A stretch of 49,275 nt of DNA from Caldimicrobium sp964493015 (GCA_964493015.1 CAZBLU010000008.1:1-49275); one strand, 5' to 3'; shown: positions 17,960 through 26,753, numbered from the stretch's first letter. Notes: a model not told the origin generated them from the letters alone. Made by a program: numbers and translations.

Positions 17960-18817
17960 ATGCCTCAACCCTTGATAATTCGAGATTATAGCTTTGATTG
18001 GCAGGATACCCCCTATCTTATGGGTATCCTCAATGTAACTCCAGATTCTTTTTCTGATGGTGGCGAAGCTTTCTCTATAGAGAAGGCCTTAATAAAGGCT
18101 AAAGCTCTATTGGATGGAGGAGCCAAAATCTTAGATGTAGGAGGTGAGTCTACAAGACCCTTTGCTGAGCCTGTTCCAGAGGAAGAAGAGCTACGTAGGG
18201 TCCTTCCTGTAATCAAAGCTATTAGGGAGAACTTTCCTAAAGCCCTTATTTCCATTGATACCTATAAGTCAAGGGTAGCTGAAGCAGCTCTCAAGGCAGG
18301 AGCAGATATCGTTAATGACATTTCAGGAGGTCAATTTGACCCTCGGATGATAGATGTAGTGTGTGATTTTAATTGTCCTGTTGTTGTTATGCATATTAAA
18401 GGCACACCGAAGACTATGCAGCTAAACCCTCAATATAGAGACCTCCTTGGGGAGATCAAGGATTACTTTAAAAATAGGATAGAAGTTTTTACCAGAAAGG
18501 GGCTTTCTCCAGAAAAGATTATCCTTGATCCTGGCCTTGGCTTTGGAAAAACCTTTGAGCACAATATACAAATACTCCAAAACTTGGAAACCTTTAAAGA
18601 ATTAGGGCATCCCCTTCTCCTTGGTCCTTCCCGAAAGTCTTTCTTAGGAGAAATTGTAAAAAAATCCCCTAAGGAACGTGATGGAGCTACAGCAGGAGTT
18701 TCAATTTATGCTTATCTCAAGGGGGTTGATTTTTTAAGGGTGCACAATGTGGCCTTAGTGCAGGATGTATTAGCTACCTTTAAATATCTGTGGAAAAAGC
18801 ATGAACTTAACCTTTGA
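17960..18817 (+). CDS. folP: Dihydropteroate synthase FolP
   Basis: FolP condenses p-aminobenzoate with hydroxymethyl-dihydropterin pyrophosphate in folate synthesis and is the sulfonamide target. Signatures are MGILNVTPDSFSDGG (about residues 21-35), DVGGESTRPFAEPV, DIVNDISGG and VVMHIKGTPKTMQ. A GPSRKSFLGE loop lies near residue 220. The length of 285 residues is normal. GGGGA (bases 17948-17952) before the ATG serves as a ribosome site. The 3' end overlaps cdaA by 17 bp. Confidence 0.95.
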   Translation: MPQPLIIRDYSFDWQDTPYLMGILNVTPDSFSDGGEAFSIEKALIKAKALLDGGAKILDVGGESTRPFAEPVPEEEELRRVLPVIKAIRENFPKALISIDTYKSRVAEAALKAGADIVNDISGGQFDPRMIDVVCDFNCPVVVMHIKGTPKTMQLNPQYRDLLGEIKDYFKNRIEVFTRKGLSPEKIILDPGLGFGKTFEHNIQILQNLETFKELGHPLLLGPSRKSFLGEIVKKSPKERDGATAGVSIYAYLKGVDFLRVHNVALVQDVLATFKYLWKKHELNL

Positions 18818-19634
18818 TTTTCAACAGATTACCGACTTTTTCAAAGCCTTTCGTCCCAATGATGCCTTAGACATTTTAATAGTAGGATTTATCATATATA
18901 GAATCCTCCTTTTGATACAGGGAACCAGGGCCTTTCAAATGTTAGCAGGCCTTATTATTCTCCTTTTTCTCTATTTTTTTTCCGAAATCTTGCAGCTCCT
19001 TACTTTAAACTGGCTACTACAAACCTTTTTATCTTCGATTTTGATTCTTATTATTATTATTTTTCAGGATGACATAAGAAGGGCTTTAGCCCAAATTGGA
19101 ACAGTTCCTTTTACCAAATTACAGGCTGAGTACTCCTTTGGAATTGAGGAGGTAGTTAAGGCTGTAAGTCTTATGGCTGAGAAAAAAATCGGTGCCCTTA
19201 TTGTTTTTGAAAGAGAAATAAGTCTAAAGGACTATCTTGAGGGCTCCATAGCCCTTGATTCTAAGATATCTGAGGAATTGCTGCTCAGTATCTTTAATCC
19301 TAAATCGCCCCTTCATGATGGAGCGGTGATAATTAGTGAAGGGAAAATTTTAGCCGCAGGAGTGGTCTTACCTCTTTCCACTAACCCTGATATTGCCAAG
19401 GATTTAGGCACCAGGCATCGGGCAGCTCTGGGTATTACCGAGATTACTGATGCTGTTGCTGTAGTTGTTTCTGAAGAAAGGGGACAAATCTCTTTAGCTG
19501 TGGGTGGAAAGATTACCAGAGATATAACTCCAGCTACTTTAAGAAAAATCCTTTCTCAGCTTCTGGGATTCGAAACGAGAGCCCCTTGGTGGAAGAGAAT
19601 AAAAGGGACAAAGAGCAGTGAAAAGAGAGCATAA
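18801..19634 (+). CDS. cdaA: Diadenylate cyclase CdaA
   Basis: CdaA makes the second messenger c-di-AMP from two ATP. Three hydrophobic N-terminal helices (about 25-85) anchor the protein in the membrane. The DAC domain carries the catalytic DGA motif at 173-175 and RHR at 205-207, both intact. The product is 277 residues. It overlaps folP upstream and the YbbR-domain gene downstream (17 bp). The order cdaA-cdaR-glmM is the conserved arrangement known from Firmicutes, where CdaR and GlmM control the cyclase. Finding it intact here implies c-di-AMP signalling tied to cell-wall precursor supply. Confidence 0.94.
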   Translation: MNLTFDFQQITDFFKAFRPNDALDILIVGFIIYRILLLIQGTRAFQMLAGLIILLFLYFFSEILQLLTLNWLLQTFLSSILILIIIIFQDDIRRALAQIGTVPFTKLQAEYSFGIEEVVKAVSLMAEKKIGALIVFEREISLKDYLEGSIALDSKISEELLLSIFNPKSPLHDGAVIISEGKILAAGVVLPLSTNPDIAKDLGTRHRAALGITEITDAVAVVVSEERGQISLAVGGKITRDITPATLRKILSQLLGFETRAPWWKRIKGTKSSEKRA

Positions 19635-20241
19635 GCTTAAGATTATTGCCTTTTTAATTGCTGCAACACTTTGGTATCTCATTGTCTGGGGCAAGCCTGT
19701 AGAAAGGATAATAGAGGTTCCTCTTAAATTTAAAAATTCCTTTGGTAGTGAATACTTTATAGAGGCCAATCCGAGCACTGTCTCCATAAAAATAGTAGCT
19801 ACCAGAAGCCAACTAAGAAATATAGATAAAGATAAAATTCTGGTAGAATTGGATTTAGGGAAATATCCCCCAGGGATTCATCAAGTGCGTATCCCTACAG
19901 AAAAGATATTTCTTCCTAACAATATCAAAGTCAAAGAGGTATCCCCTAATTTTGTAACGGTCCTTATCAAAAAGATTTCTCAAAAACAGGTCCCTGTAAA
20001 GGTTAACCTCAAAGAAACTTCAGAACAAAAGATGAAAAGACTTAAACTTTTAATTAAGCCCTCTGTAGTAACTATCAAAGGTTTTTGGGATGACCTAAAA
20101 GAAATAGATCAAATTTATACAGAAGAGTTTTCTCCTCAAGAACTAAAGAAAGAAAAAATCGTAGAAGTTAACCTTCAAATACCTCCCAAGGTCCTTGAAG
20201 TATATCCATATAGGGTTAAAATTATTTATCTAAATCCGTAG
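19618..20241 (+). CDS. cdaR: YbbR-domain protein, CdaR-like regulator
   Basis: The protein has one N-terminal membrane helix (about 6-21, LKIIAFLIAATLWYLIV, typical of CdaR/YbbR) followed by extracytoplasmic beta-rich YbbR repeats. Examples are VPLKFKN...ANPSTVSIKIVA and VPVKVNLKETSEQKM...VTIKGFWDDLKEI. At 207 residues it is shorter than Bacillus CdaR, with about two YbbR repeats rather than four. In Firmicutes CdaR binds CdaA and modulates its activity. The start is GTG at 19618, inside the 3' end of cdaA. glmM follows after 15 bp. Confidence 0.85.
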   Translation: MKREHKLKIIAFLIAATLWYLIVWGKPVERIIEVPLKFKNSFGSEYFIEANPSTVSIKIVATRSQLRNIDKDKILVELDLGKYPPGIHQVRIPTEKIFLPNNIKVKEVSPNFVTVLIKKISQKQVPVKVNLKETSEQKMKRLKLLIKPSVVTIKGFWDDLKEIDQIYTEEFSPQELKKEKIVEVNLQIPPKVLEVYPYRVKIIYLNP

Positions 20242-20256
20242 ATTTTGGATCCCTCT

Positions 20257-21609
20257 ATGAAGAAACTTTTTGGGACAGACGGAATTAGGGGAGAGGCCAA
20301 TAATTTTCCAATGACTCCAGAAATAGCTCTTCAAGTGGGAAGGGCTATTGGTTATCTCTTCAAAAACAAAAAGTCCCATATTAGTAAAGTGATTATAGGT
20401 AAGGATACACGTCTTTCAGGTTATCTCTTTGAAACAGCCTTAACTGCAGGGCTTTGCTCCATGGGGGCAAATGTTTATCTTGTTGGGCCCTTACCTACCC
20501 CAGGTATTGCCTTTTTGACCAAGGATATGCGGGCTGATGCAGGTGTGGTGATCTCAGCCTCTCATAACCCCTATTATGATAATGGTATCAAGATCTTTGA
20601 TAGCAAAGGTTTTAAACTACCCGATGAGCTTGAGGCCAAGATTGAGAACTTGATCTTCGATGAGTCCTTTAAGGAAATTAGGGCTTTGAGAGAAGAAATT
20701 GGCAAAACTTATAGAATAAAAGATGCCCTTGGTAGATATGCGGTGCATTTAAAGTCCGTTGTCCCTCCATATATCAATTTTGAAGGATTAAGTATAGCCT
20801 TAGACTGCGCTAACGGTGCTTGTTATCAGATAGGACCACTCATCTTTGAAGAACTGGGGGCCAAAGTAGATACCCTTGGCTGTCATCCAGATGGTTTAAA
20901 TATTAATGAAAATTGTGGAGCCCTCTACCCTGAGGGAGTTAGGACTTTGTTACTCACGGGCAAACACGACCTTGCTATTGCCTTCGATGGAGATGGAGAT
21001 AGAATATTGGTTATTGATGACCAAGGAAATTTCTGGGATGGTGATGATCTCTTAGCTCTATTTAGCCTCTACTTTGTGGAAAAAGGCCTTCTTAAAAATC
21101 CCTTAGTAATAGGCACAGTGATGACCAATCAAGGACTAGAAAATTTTCTAAGCGAAAGAGGGATAAAATTGCTCAGGACCCCTGTGGGAGACCGCTATGT
21201 TGTTCAGGCTATGAGGGAAAAGGGAGCTCTTCTTGGAGGTGAAACCTCTGGACACATCATCTTTCTTGATAAGGGAACAACAGGGGATGGTCTACTTTGC
21301 GCCTTAAGACTGGTAGCCCTTCTCCTTGAAAAAGGAAAAAGGTTGTCAGACTTCTATCCCCTCTTTGAGAAATATCCACAGATTCTTATTAATGTGAAAG
21401 TTCGTGAGAAGAGACCCCTTTCAGAAATACCTGGTCTTGAGAATAAAATTAAGACCTTAGAAAAGAAATTAGCTTCTAAAGGGAGAATCTTGGTTAGACC
21501 ATCAGGAACGGAACCCAAATATAGAGTGATGGTTGAGGCAGAAAGTAAAGATTTGGCCTCAGAGATAGCCCAAGAAATCGCAGAACATATAGAAAAGACC
21601 TTAGCATGA
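20257..21609 (+). CDS. glmM: Phosphoglucosamine mutase GlmM
   Basis: GlmM interconverts glucosamine-6-phosphate and glucosamine-1-phosphate on the way to UDP-GlcNAc, peptidoglycan and LPS. ATG 20257 was preferred to the in-frame TTG at 20245. It gives the canonical start MKKLFGTDGIRG and places the phosphoserine of ISASHNP at S102, the same number as in E. coli. The metal loop DGDGDR and the sugar-phosphate loop RPSGTEPKYRVM are intact. The product is 450 residues. The stop codon overlaps the ATG of a CxxC micro-protein gene. Confidence 0.96.
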   Translation: MKKLFGTDGIRGEANNFPMTPEIALQVGRAIGYLFKNKKSHISKVIIGKDTRLSGYLFETALTAGLCSMGANVYLVGPLPTPGIAFLTKDMRADAGVVISASHNPYYDNGIKIFDSKGFKLPDELEAKIENLIFDESFKEIRALREEIGKTYRIKDALGRYAVHLKSVVPPYINFEGLSIALDCANGACYQIGPLIFEELGAKVDTLGCHPDGLNINENCGALYPEGVRTLLLTGKHDLAIAFDGDGDRILVIDDQGNFWDGDDLLALFSLYFVEKGLLKNPLVIGTVMTNQGLENFLSERGIKLLRTPVGDRYVVQAMREKGALLGGETSGHIIFLDKGTTGDGLLCALRLVALLLEKGKRLSDFYPLFEKYPQILINVKVREKRPLSEIPGLENKIKTLEKKLASKGRILVRPSGTEPKYRVMVEAESKDLASEIAQEIAEHIEKTLA

Positions 21610-21761
21610 AGAAATTCTTTAAAATTATACCTCTATTACTTTGGCTGCTTACCTTTTTAACTTTAAGCTTAGGCTATCTAAAAGGATCAGAATTTGTTCA
21701 GTCCCGTGGTTCTCTTCTCTGTCTTTCCTGTATGGGCTTAGAAGAAAATGAAAATTTCTAA
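21606..21761 (+). CDS. CxxC-motif membrane micro-protein (CD1871A-like)
   Basis: This is a 51-residue gene easily missed because of its size. Its ATG overlaps the glmM stop (ATGA), and its own stop lies 14 bp inside the next gene, so all three are coupled. The product has a positively charged start (MKKFFK), one hydrophobic helix (about 7-25) and then a short tail with the pair C39-L-S-C42 in LLCLSCMGL. The pattern of charged start, membrane helix, Gly-rich turn and C-L-x-C-[IM]-G resembles the CD1871A family of CXXC micro-proteins. These are commonly found beside a membrane 4Fe-4S protein, exactly as here. The redox or metal role is unknown. Confidence 0.65.
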   Translation: MKKFFKIIPLLLWLLTFLTLSLGYLKGSEFVQSRGSLLCLSCMGLEENENF

Positions 21762-22671
21762 GGCACGAAGGTTTATACAACTTCTTTCTACCCTACTTCA
21801 CAATGCCTATTTAGGTTTTCCTATTACGGGAAATATCTATACGGGTTCTCTAAAGAGATTTTGTGCCCCTGGATTGAATTGTTACTCCTGCCCAGGAGCC
21901 CTCTTTTCCTGCCCTTTGGGTAGTCTACAGCAAGTTCTCATTTCCTTAAGGGTTTTACCCTTCCAAGCCTTACTTCAACCCATCTTCTATGTGCTCGGAA
22001 CTATTTTGCTTTTTAGTCTTGCCTTTGGGCGCTTTATTTGCGGTTGGTTTTGCCCTTTCGGCCTTTTGCAGGATCTCCTCTACAAGATACCCTTTTATAA
22101 GAGAAATCTCCAACTTCCCCTTCGGTCCCAAAGATACTTAAAATATGCCCTGCTTATATTTTTTGTGTTACTTTTGCCTACTCTTTGGATTGGGGAGTTG
22201 GGATATGGAACCCTCTGGTTTTGCAAATATTTCTGCCCTGTGGGGACCTTAGAAGCTGGTTTCTTTAATTTTCCCTTAAGACCTGAACTGTTAAATCTGG
22301 TAGGAAAAATTTTCCTTTTAAAGAGCCTACTTCTTTTAATAATTCTCATCTTATGTCTAATAGAGATCAGATTTTTCTGTAAAAATCTCTGTCCTTTAGG
22401 GTTGATTTATGGAATTTTCAATAGATTTAGTCTCTTGCAACTAAGATGGGTCAAAAAGGTATGCACCACTTGTACCCTTTGTGAAAAGGCTTGTCCTATG
22501 GGGCTTTCTATACCTAAGGAGCTTAACTCAGTTGAATGTATTAGGTGTCTCAAATGTTTAGAAATATGTCCCACTAAAGCCATCCATTTGGAAAAGACTT
22601 TTTACTACCTTCCAGAGAAATATCAAATAAATCTATCAGTAAGGAGATGGCGTGATGAGAAGGGACGGTAG
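21748..22671 (+). CDS. Membrane polyferredoxin (NapH/CcoG-like 4Fe-4S binding protein)
   Basis: This 307-residue integral membrane protein has about four or five helices and cysteine clusters at membrane edges. FCAPGLNCYSCP, CGWFCPFG, CKYFCPVG and CKNLCPLG are the Fer4_5-type pattern of NapH, NosR and related quinol-side electron carriers. Near the C-terminus two classical 4Fe-4S motifs occur (CTTCTLCEKACP and CIRCLKCLEICP). It probably passes electrons between the quinone pool and a periplasmic or cytoplasmic acceptor, but the partner is not identifiable. It forms a coupled pair with the preceding CxxC micro-protein and overlaps rph by 17 bp downstream. Confidence 0.8.
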   Translation: MKISKARRFIQLLSTLLHNAYLGFPITGNIYTGSLKRFCAPGLNCYSCPGALFSCPLGSLQQVLISLRVLPFQALLQPIFYVLGTILLFSLAFGRFICGWFCPFGLLQDLLYKIPFYKRNLQLPLRSQRYLKYALLIFFVLLLPTLWIGELGYGTLWFCKYFCPVGTLEAGFFNFPLRPELLNLVGKIFLLKSLLLLIILILCLIEIRFFCKNLCPLGLIYGIFNRFSLLQLRWVKKVCTTCTLCEKACPMGLSIPKELNSVECIRCLKCLEICPTKAIHLEKTFYYLPEKYQINLSVRRWRDEKGR

Positions 22672-23368
22672 AAGTCCTTATGAAATCAGACCTGTAAAGA
22701 TTGTTCTTGATTTCCTTAAAAATCCCTTAAGCTCGGTGTTAATTGAACTTGGGGATACTATTGTCCTTTGTACTGTTAGTCTTGAGGAGAAGGTTCCTCC
22801 TTTTTTAAAGGGATCGGGTACGGGTTGGATCTCTGCTGAATATGCCTTTTTGCCTGGGGCAACTGTAGAGCGCACACCTCGAGAGACTATGGGAAGAAAG
22901 GGTCGTTCTCAGGAGATCCAGAGGCTTATTGGGAGGGTCTTAAGGGCTGTTACAGATCTAAGTAAGCTTGGAGAAAGAACCCTCTGGGTGGACTGTGATG
23001 TGCTCAATGCAGATGGAGGCACAAGGACAGCCTCAGTGACTGGTGCCTTTGTAGCCTTAAAAAAGGCTGTTAAAAAACTATTAGAAAAGGATATCCTCAA
23101 GGAAGACCCCATTCTTGAATATGTAGCAGGTATAAGTGTGGGAAAAATTGGGGAAGAATTCTATCTTGATCTAAATTATGAAGAGGACCTCTTGGCTGAT
23201 GTGGATGCCAATTTTTTCCTCACAGAAACAGGTAAAATCGTGGAAATACAGGCTGGTGCCGAGAAGGGACTTTTCACCTGGGAAGAGTTGAACAAAATGA
23301 AGGAGCTTGCAGAAAGCGGTATCTCTCAGCTTATAAAAAAACAAAGGGAGGTTCTTGGTGAGCAGTAA
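22655..23368 (+). CDS. rph: Ribonuclease PH
   Basis: RNase PH is a phosphorolytic 3'-5' exoribonuclease that trims tRNA 3' ends. MRRDGRSPYEIRPV at the start and GSGTGWISAEYAFLPGAT, DCDVLNADGGTRTASVTGA and DLNYEEDLLADVDANFFL are characteristic. The product is 237 residues. ATG 22655 is preceded by AAGGAG at 22641-22646; an in-frame GTG at 22652 is a less likely start. It overlaps the polyferredoxin gene upstream and rdgB downstream. The rph-rdgB pairing is common in bacteria. Confidence 0.95.
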   Translation: MRRDGRSPYEIRPVKIVLDFLKNPLSSVLIELGDTIVLCTVSLEEKVPPFLKGSGTGWISAEYAFLPGATVERTPRETMGRKGRSQEIQRLIGRVLRAVTDLSKLGERTLWVDCDVLNADGGTRTASVTGAFVALKKAVKKLLEKDILKEDPILEYVAGISVGKIGEEFYLDLNYEEDLLADVDANFFLTETGKIVEIQAGAEKGLFTWEELNKMKELAESGISQLIKKQREVLGEQ

Positions 23369-23981
23369 AGTGCTTCTTATTGGGACAAAAAACCAGGGAA
23401 AAATTAAAGAAATAAAAGAAGCTCTAAAAGAATTACCTTTTGTTATAAAAAGTTTAAAAGACTTTCCCTATTTACCTACACCTGAAGAGAGTGGTAAGAC
23501 CTTTTTGGAAAATGCCCTTATTAAGGCCAAATTTTATGCGGAGAATACGGGGCTTCTTACCCTTGCTGATGACTCTGGGCTTGAGGTTTATGCCTTGGGA
23601 GGAGCCCCAGGCATCTATTCTTCAAGATTTGCAGGTCCCGAAGCTACAGATGAAGAGAATTATAAAAAGCTTTTGGAACTCCTAAAAGATACACCTCCAG
23701 AAAAAAGAAAGGCTCGCTTTGTCTGTGTCATGGTTTGTTATCACCCTACGGGAAAGTATATCTATACTGAGGGAGTTTGGGAAGGAAGAATTGCCTTGGA
23801 ACCTAAAGGTTCTCAAGGTTTTGGTTATGACCCAGTCTTTTTAGTTGAGGAATTTAATTATGAAAAGACGGTAGCAGAACTACCCTCAGAGCTTAAAAAC
23901 CAACTAAGCCACAGAGCAAAGGCCCTAAGATCCCTAAAAGAGAAACTGCCCTCTTTCCTTGCCCAAATTGAAGCACTATGA
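23358..23981 (+). CDS. rdgB: XTP/dITP diphosphatase RdgB
   Basis: RdgB is a house-cleaning pyrophosphatase that removes dITP, XTP and similar deaminated nucleotides. The family features are IGTKNQGKIKEI at the N-terminus, TFLENALIKAKFYAE, ADDSGLEVYALGGAPGIYS with the catalytic Asp, and GSQGFGYDPVF near residue 150. SHRAKAL lies at the end. GTG 23358 was chosen because AAGGGAGG lies six bases upstream; the in-frame TTG at 23355 is too close to it. The product is 207 residues. The 3' end overlaps pgeF by 4 nt. Confidence 0.94.
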   Translation: MSSKVLLIGTKNQGKIKEIKEALKELPFVIKSLKDFPYLPTPEESGKTFLENALIKAKFYAENTGLLTLADDSGLEVYALGGAPGIYSSRFAGPEATDEENYKKLLELLKDTPPEKRKARFVCVMVCYHPTGKYIYTEGVWEGRIALEPKGSQGFGYDPVFLVEEFNYEKTVAELPSELKNQLSHRAKALRSLKEKLPSFLAQIEAL

Positions 23982-24652
23982 AATTATGGCAACCTAAAAT
24001 TTTCAAATATTATAAAATAGCAGGCTTTTTTAGTGAGAAAATTAATAAGATGCATCTCTACAAACTGGATTTGCCAATTTTTTTCCCCAAACAAATTCAT
24101 TCTGACCATATCATTTTATTAGATGAGCATTCCTCCTTAGCTCCCAGAAAAGGGGATGGAGTAATTACAACAAGGAAAGATATTTTACTTGGTATACAGA
24201 CTGCTGATTGTGTGCCTATACTCCTTGCTGACAAAAAGAAAAGGGTTGTTGGAGCCATACATGCTGGTTGGAAAGGGACAGTTAAAGGCATTCTCTCTAA
24301 GGCCTTGCAAAATATCATTAGTATGGGGATAAAGCCAGAGGAAATTCTTCTTGCCTTGGGGCCTCATATTCAGAGTTCCTGCTATGAAGTCAAAGAGGAT
24401 GTGCTTGCCCTTTTAAAACCACCCTATGATAAAAGCCCTTTCGTTCTCTCTGAAGCAGGGTCCTATTATCTCAATTTAGCTATCCTTAACCTCTTTCAGG
24501 CTAAAGAGTGGAATATTCCTGAGGAAAATATCTGGGTATCTGAAGAGTGCACTCACTGTATAAGGGAAAAATATCATAGCTATCGCCGCGAGAGAAACTA
24601 TACCTTTACACAAATAGCCGTTATAAGCCTTGGTGAAGAGGGTTTGATTTAA
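23978..24652 (+). CDS. pgeF: Peptidoglycan editing factor PgeF (YfiH/DUF152)
   Basis: PgeF is a zinc-dependent laccase-fold (DUF152) protein. E. coli YfiH removes mis-incorporated L-Ser from peptidoglycan precursors, and homologs act on purine nucleosides. The conserved metal-site pattern is present: KQIHSDHI, QTADCVPILLAD, AIHAGWKGTVKGI with its His, LGPHIQSSCYEV with Cys and His. The EECTHC motif leads into a YHSYRRE tail. It has 224 residues, ordinary family length. It is coupled to rdgB (ATGA) and 5 bp from waaA. Confidence 0.9.
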   Translation: MKLWQPKIFKYYKIAGFFSEKINKMHLYKLDLPIFFPKQIHSDHIILLDEHSSLAPRKGDGVITTRKDILLGIQTADCVPILLADKKKRVVGAIHAGWKGTVKGILSKALQNIISMGIKPEEILLALGPHIQSSCYEVKEDVLALLKPPYDKSPFVLSEAGSYYLNLAILNLFQAKEWNIPEENIWVSEECTHCIREKYHSYRRERNYTFTQIAVISLGEEGLI

Positions 24653-24657
24653 ACTCT

Positions 24658-25908
24658 ATGCTTTTCCTCTACAGCCTTATATATCTTCTTGGGCTTCTCT
24701 TTCTTTTTCCTAAGGAATATCTTAAAAGACCTAAATCCTTAAGAAGAGTCTGGTTAAAGGAAAAATTAGGTTTAGGGGAAAGGCCCACCTTTTCAAGAGA
24801 GCTTCCCGTGATCTGGGTCCATGCTGTCTCAGTTGGAGAAATCCTTGCCCTTGTTCCTCTCTTGGAAAAATTGACTTCCTCTTACAATATCCTCTTAACC
24901 ACCATAACAGATACAGGGAAAAAGGTAGCTTTGGAGAGATATAGGCACCTTCCTATAAGAGTTTATTACTTACCCTTTGACCTAAAGTTTTTGCTTAAAA
25001 ATTTTATAAAAAAAATTTCTCCTAAGGCGCTACTTATTACTGAAACTGAGCTTTGGCCAAATCTCATCATGACTGCCTCTAAGTTTATGCCTATCGCTTT
25101 AATAAATGGAAGAATGAGTGATAGGTCTTTTAAGGGCTATCTGAGATTAAAAAGATTTTTTAAACCCCTTTTGGAAAGATTTACCCTCATGGCTTTACAA
25201 GAAGAGAAATATAGAAGCTTTTTTCAGGCCTTAGGTGTTAAGCCAGAAAGGATTTTTGTAACAGGAAATATGAAATTTGACCTACAACCTGTAGCTAAGG
25301 CCTTTCCTGAACTGGAAAATCTCCCTAAACCAATTATTATTGCTGGAAGCACTCATGACCCTGAAGAGGTTCTTATCACCCAGGCCTTTTTAAAGATCTC
25401 TAAGGGAGGCACCTTGATTCTTGTGCCCAGACATCCAGAGAGATATATGGAAGTAGAGGAGAAAATTAAGGCCCTCCTCCCTAAGGATATTGCCTTTTCC
25501 AGATATTCAGAAATCTCTCCTCAAGGGCTAAATAAAACTCAGAAGGCACTAATCCTCCTTTTTGATAAAATGGGATTCCTTTCATCCCTTTATCGAATTG
25601 GGGACATAGCTATTATTGGGGGAAGCTTTATTCCCCATGGTGGACAAAATCCCCTTGAAGCCCTTTATTGGCAAAAACCTGTGATCACAGGGCCGCATAT
25701 GGAGAATTTTCCCTTTGTCAGGGAATTTGTAGAGAAGGGAGGACTTATTCAGGCAACGGCAGAAAATTTAAGTTTTTATCTTGATGAGCTTTTAACCTAC
25801 CCTGAGAAGGCTAAGGCAATAGCTAAAAGGGGCTACGAGCTCCTTCAAGAAAAAAGAGGTGCTACAGAAAAAACCTTTAAGTTATTAAAAACTTATTTAA
25901 AGATATAA
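24658..25908 (+). CDS. waaA: Kdo transferase WaaA (KdtA)
   Basis: WaaA is an inner-membrane glycosyltransferase that adds Kdo from CMP-Kdo to lipid A precursor, evidence for an LPS outer membrane. A hydrophobic N-terminal anchor (about 1-18) is followed by WVHAVSVGEILALVPLL (Glu of GE is catalytic). TETELWPNLI lies at the end of the first Rossmann domain. IAGSTHDPEE, LVPRHPER and GGSFIPHGGQNPLEAL are in the second, donor-binding domain. Its 416 residues are typical. It converges directly with the TtcA-family gene without any spacer (25908/25909). Confidence 0.94.
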   Translation: MLFLYSLIYLLGLLFLFPKEYLKRPKSLRRVWLKEKLGLGERPTFSRELPVIWVHAVSVGEILALVPLLEKLTSSYNILLTTITDTGKKVALERYRHLPIRVYYLPFDLKFLLKNFIKKISPKALLITETELWPNLIMTASKFMPIALINGRMSDRSFKGYLRLKRFFKPLLERFTLMALQEEKYRSFFQALGVKPERIFVTGNMKFDLQPVAKAFPELENLPKPIIIAGSTHDPEEVLITQAFLKISKGGTLILVPRHPERYMEVEEKIKALLPKDIAFSRYSEISPQGLNKTQKALILLFDKMGFLSSLYRIGDIAIIGGSFIPHGGQNPLEALYWQKPVITGPHMENFPFVREFVEKGGLIQATAENLSFYLDELLTYPEKAKAIAKRGYELLQEKRGATEKTFKLLKTYLKI

Positions 25909-26676
25909 TTAACCTTTTCCCTTTTTAGGCCTCTTGGGAAGATAGTCTAATCGAGGGTTGAAAAGGGCAGAAAAGAGATTTTTTTTGATAATGGGCTCTC
26001 TTTCAAAGATATTTTCCTTTAAAAATCTTCCCCAGAAGGATCTTTTTGTTTCACCTGAGAAGGGGCAAGGATTTTCTAAAACCTGCCACTCTCTCATGGC
26101 CACAAATCTCTTGATCATATCCTTTTCTATGAAATATAAGGGCCTTATGAGGTAAAGATTTCCCTTAAACATTTCCTGTTTAGGAAGGAGTGTAGAAAGT
26201 TCTCCACAATAAAACATATTCATAAAAAAAGTGGTTATCACATCGTCTTTATGATGCCCAAAGACAATTTTTCTGGTTTTCAGCTTATCTGCCAATTTAA
26301 AGAGATATTTTCTTCTATTCCAGGAGCAGACAAAACATGGATTAGCTGAACCTTTTTCATGCGCTTCAAGAGCAAGCTCACCTGCAGAAATTTTATCAAA
26401 GAGAAAGGTTACCCCTCTTTCCTCACAAAAACTTTTCAAGTAACGCACCCCTTCTTCATATCTGGCTTCATCCTTAGGAAATCCCATGTCCAGATGAAGG
26501 GCATAAAGGTTAAGATTGGTCTTATAGTAATGTCTCCATTCAGCTAAGAAGTGGGTTAGCAATAAGCTATCCTCACCACCAGAGAGGGCAATGAGCAAAC
26601 TATCCCCCTCACTTATGAGGTCATAACCAAAAATAGCCTTACCTATGAGCTTTCTTATCCTTTGAGCTAAATTCAT
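25909..26676 (-). CDS. TtcA-family tRNA 2-thiolation enzyme
   Basis: This PP-loop ATPase of the TtcA group probably adds sulfur to C32 of tRNA, or a related thiolation. The PP-loop is ALSGGEDSLLL (30-40). A CFVCSWNRRKYLF motif near residue 115 and a third cysteine in NPCPFSGETKR give the C-x-x-C plus C arrangement that binds the 4Fe-4S cluster in TtcA. FGHHKDDVITTFFMNMFY is the family's HHxDD motif. It has 255 residues. AAGGGA lies a few bases before the ATG. Its promoter overlaps the dnaJ-type promoter on the other strand. 2-thiocytidine versus another thiolation cannot be settled from sequence. Confidence 0.85.
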   Translation of the reverse strand: MNLAQRIRKLIGKAIFGYDLISEGDSLLIALSGGEDSLLLTHFLAEWRHYYKTNLNLYALHLDMGFPKDEARYEEGVRYLKSFCEERGVTFLFDKISAGELALEAHEKGSANPCFVCSWNRRKYLFKLADKLKTRKIVFGHHKDDVITTFFMNMFYCGELSTLLPKQEMFKGNLYLIRPLYFIEKDMIKRFVAMREWQVLENPCPFSGETKRSFWGRFLKENIFEREPIIKKNLFSALFNPRLDYLPKRPKKGKG

Positions 26677-26725
26677 TGTCCCTTCCTAAGATTCCCTCAG
26701 GTGATCTTCAGGCCTTTTAGCTGTA

Positions 26726-26753
26726 TTGATTTTTCTTATCTAAAACCTATATT
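26726..26753 (+). promoter_or_regulatory. Promoter of cbpA/dnaJ-like gene
   Basis: TTGATT (26726-26731) and TATATT (26748-26753) lie 16 bp apart. The predicted start near 26760 gives a leader of about 40 nt that includes the strong ribosome site GAGGAGGGG. The -10 overlaps the -10 of the opposing promoter. No CIRCE or other heat-shock operator is visible. Confidence 0.45.
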
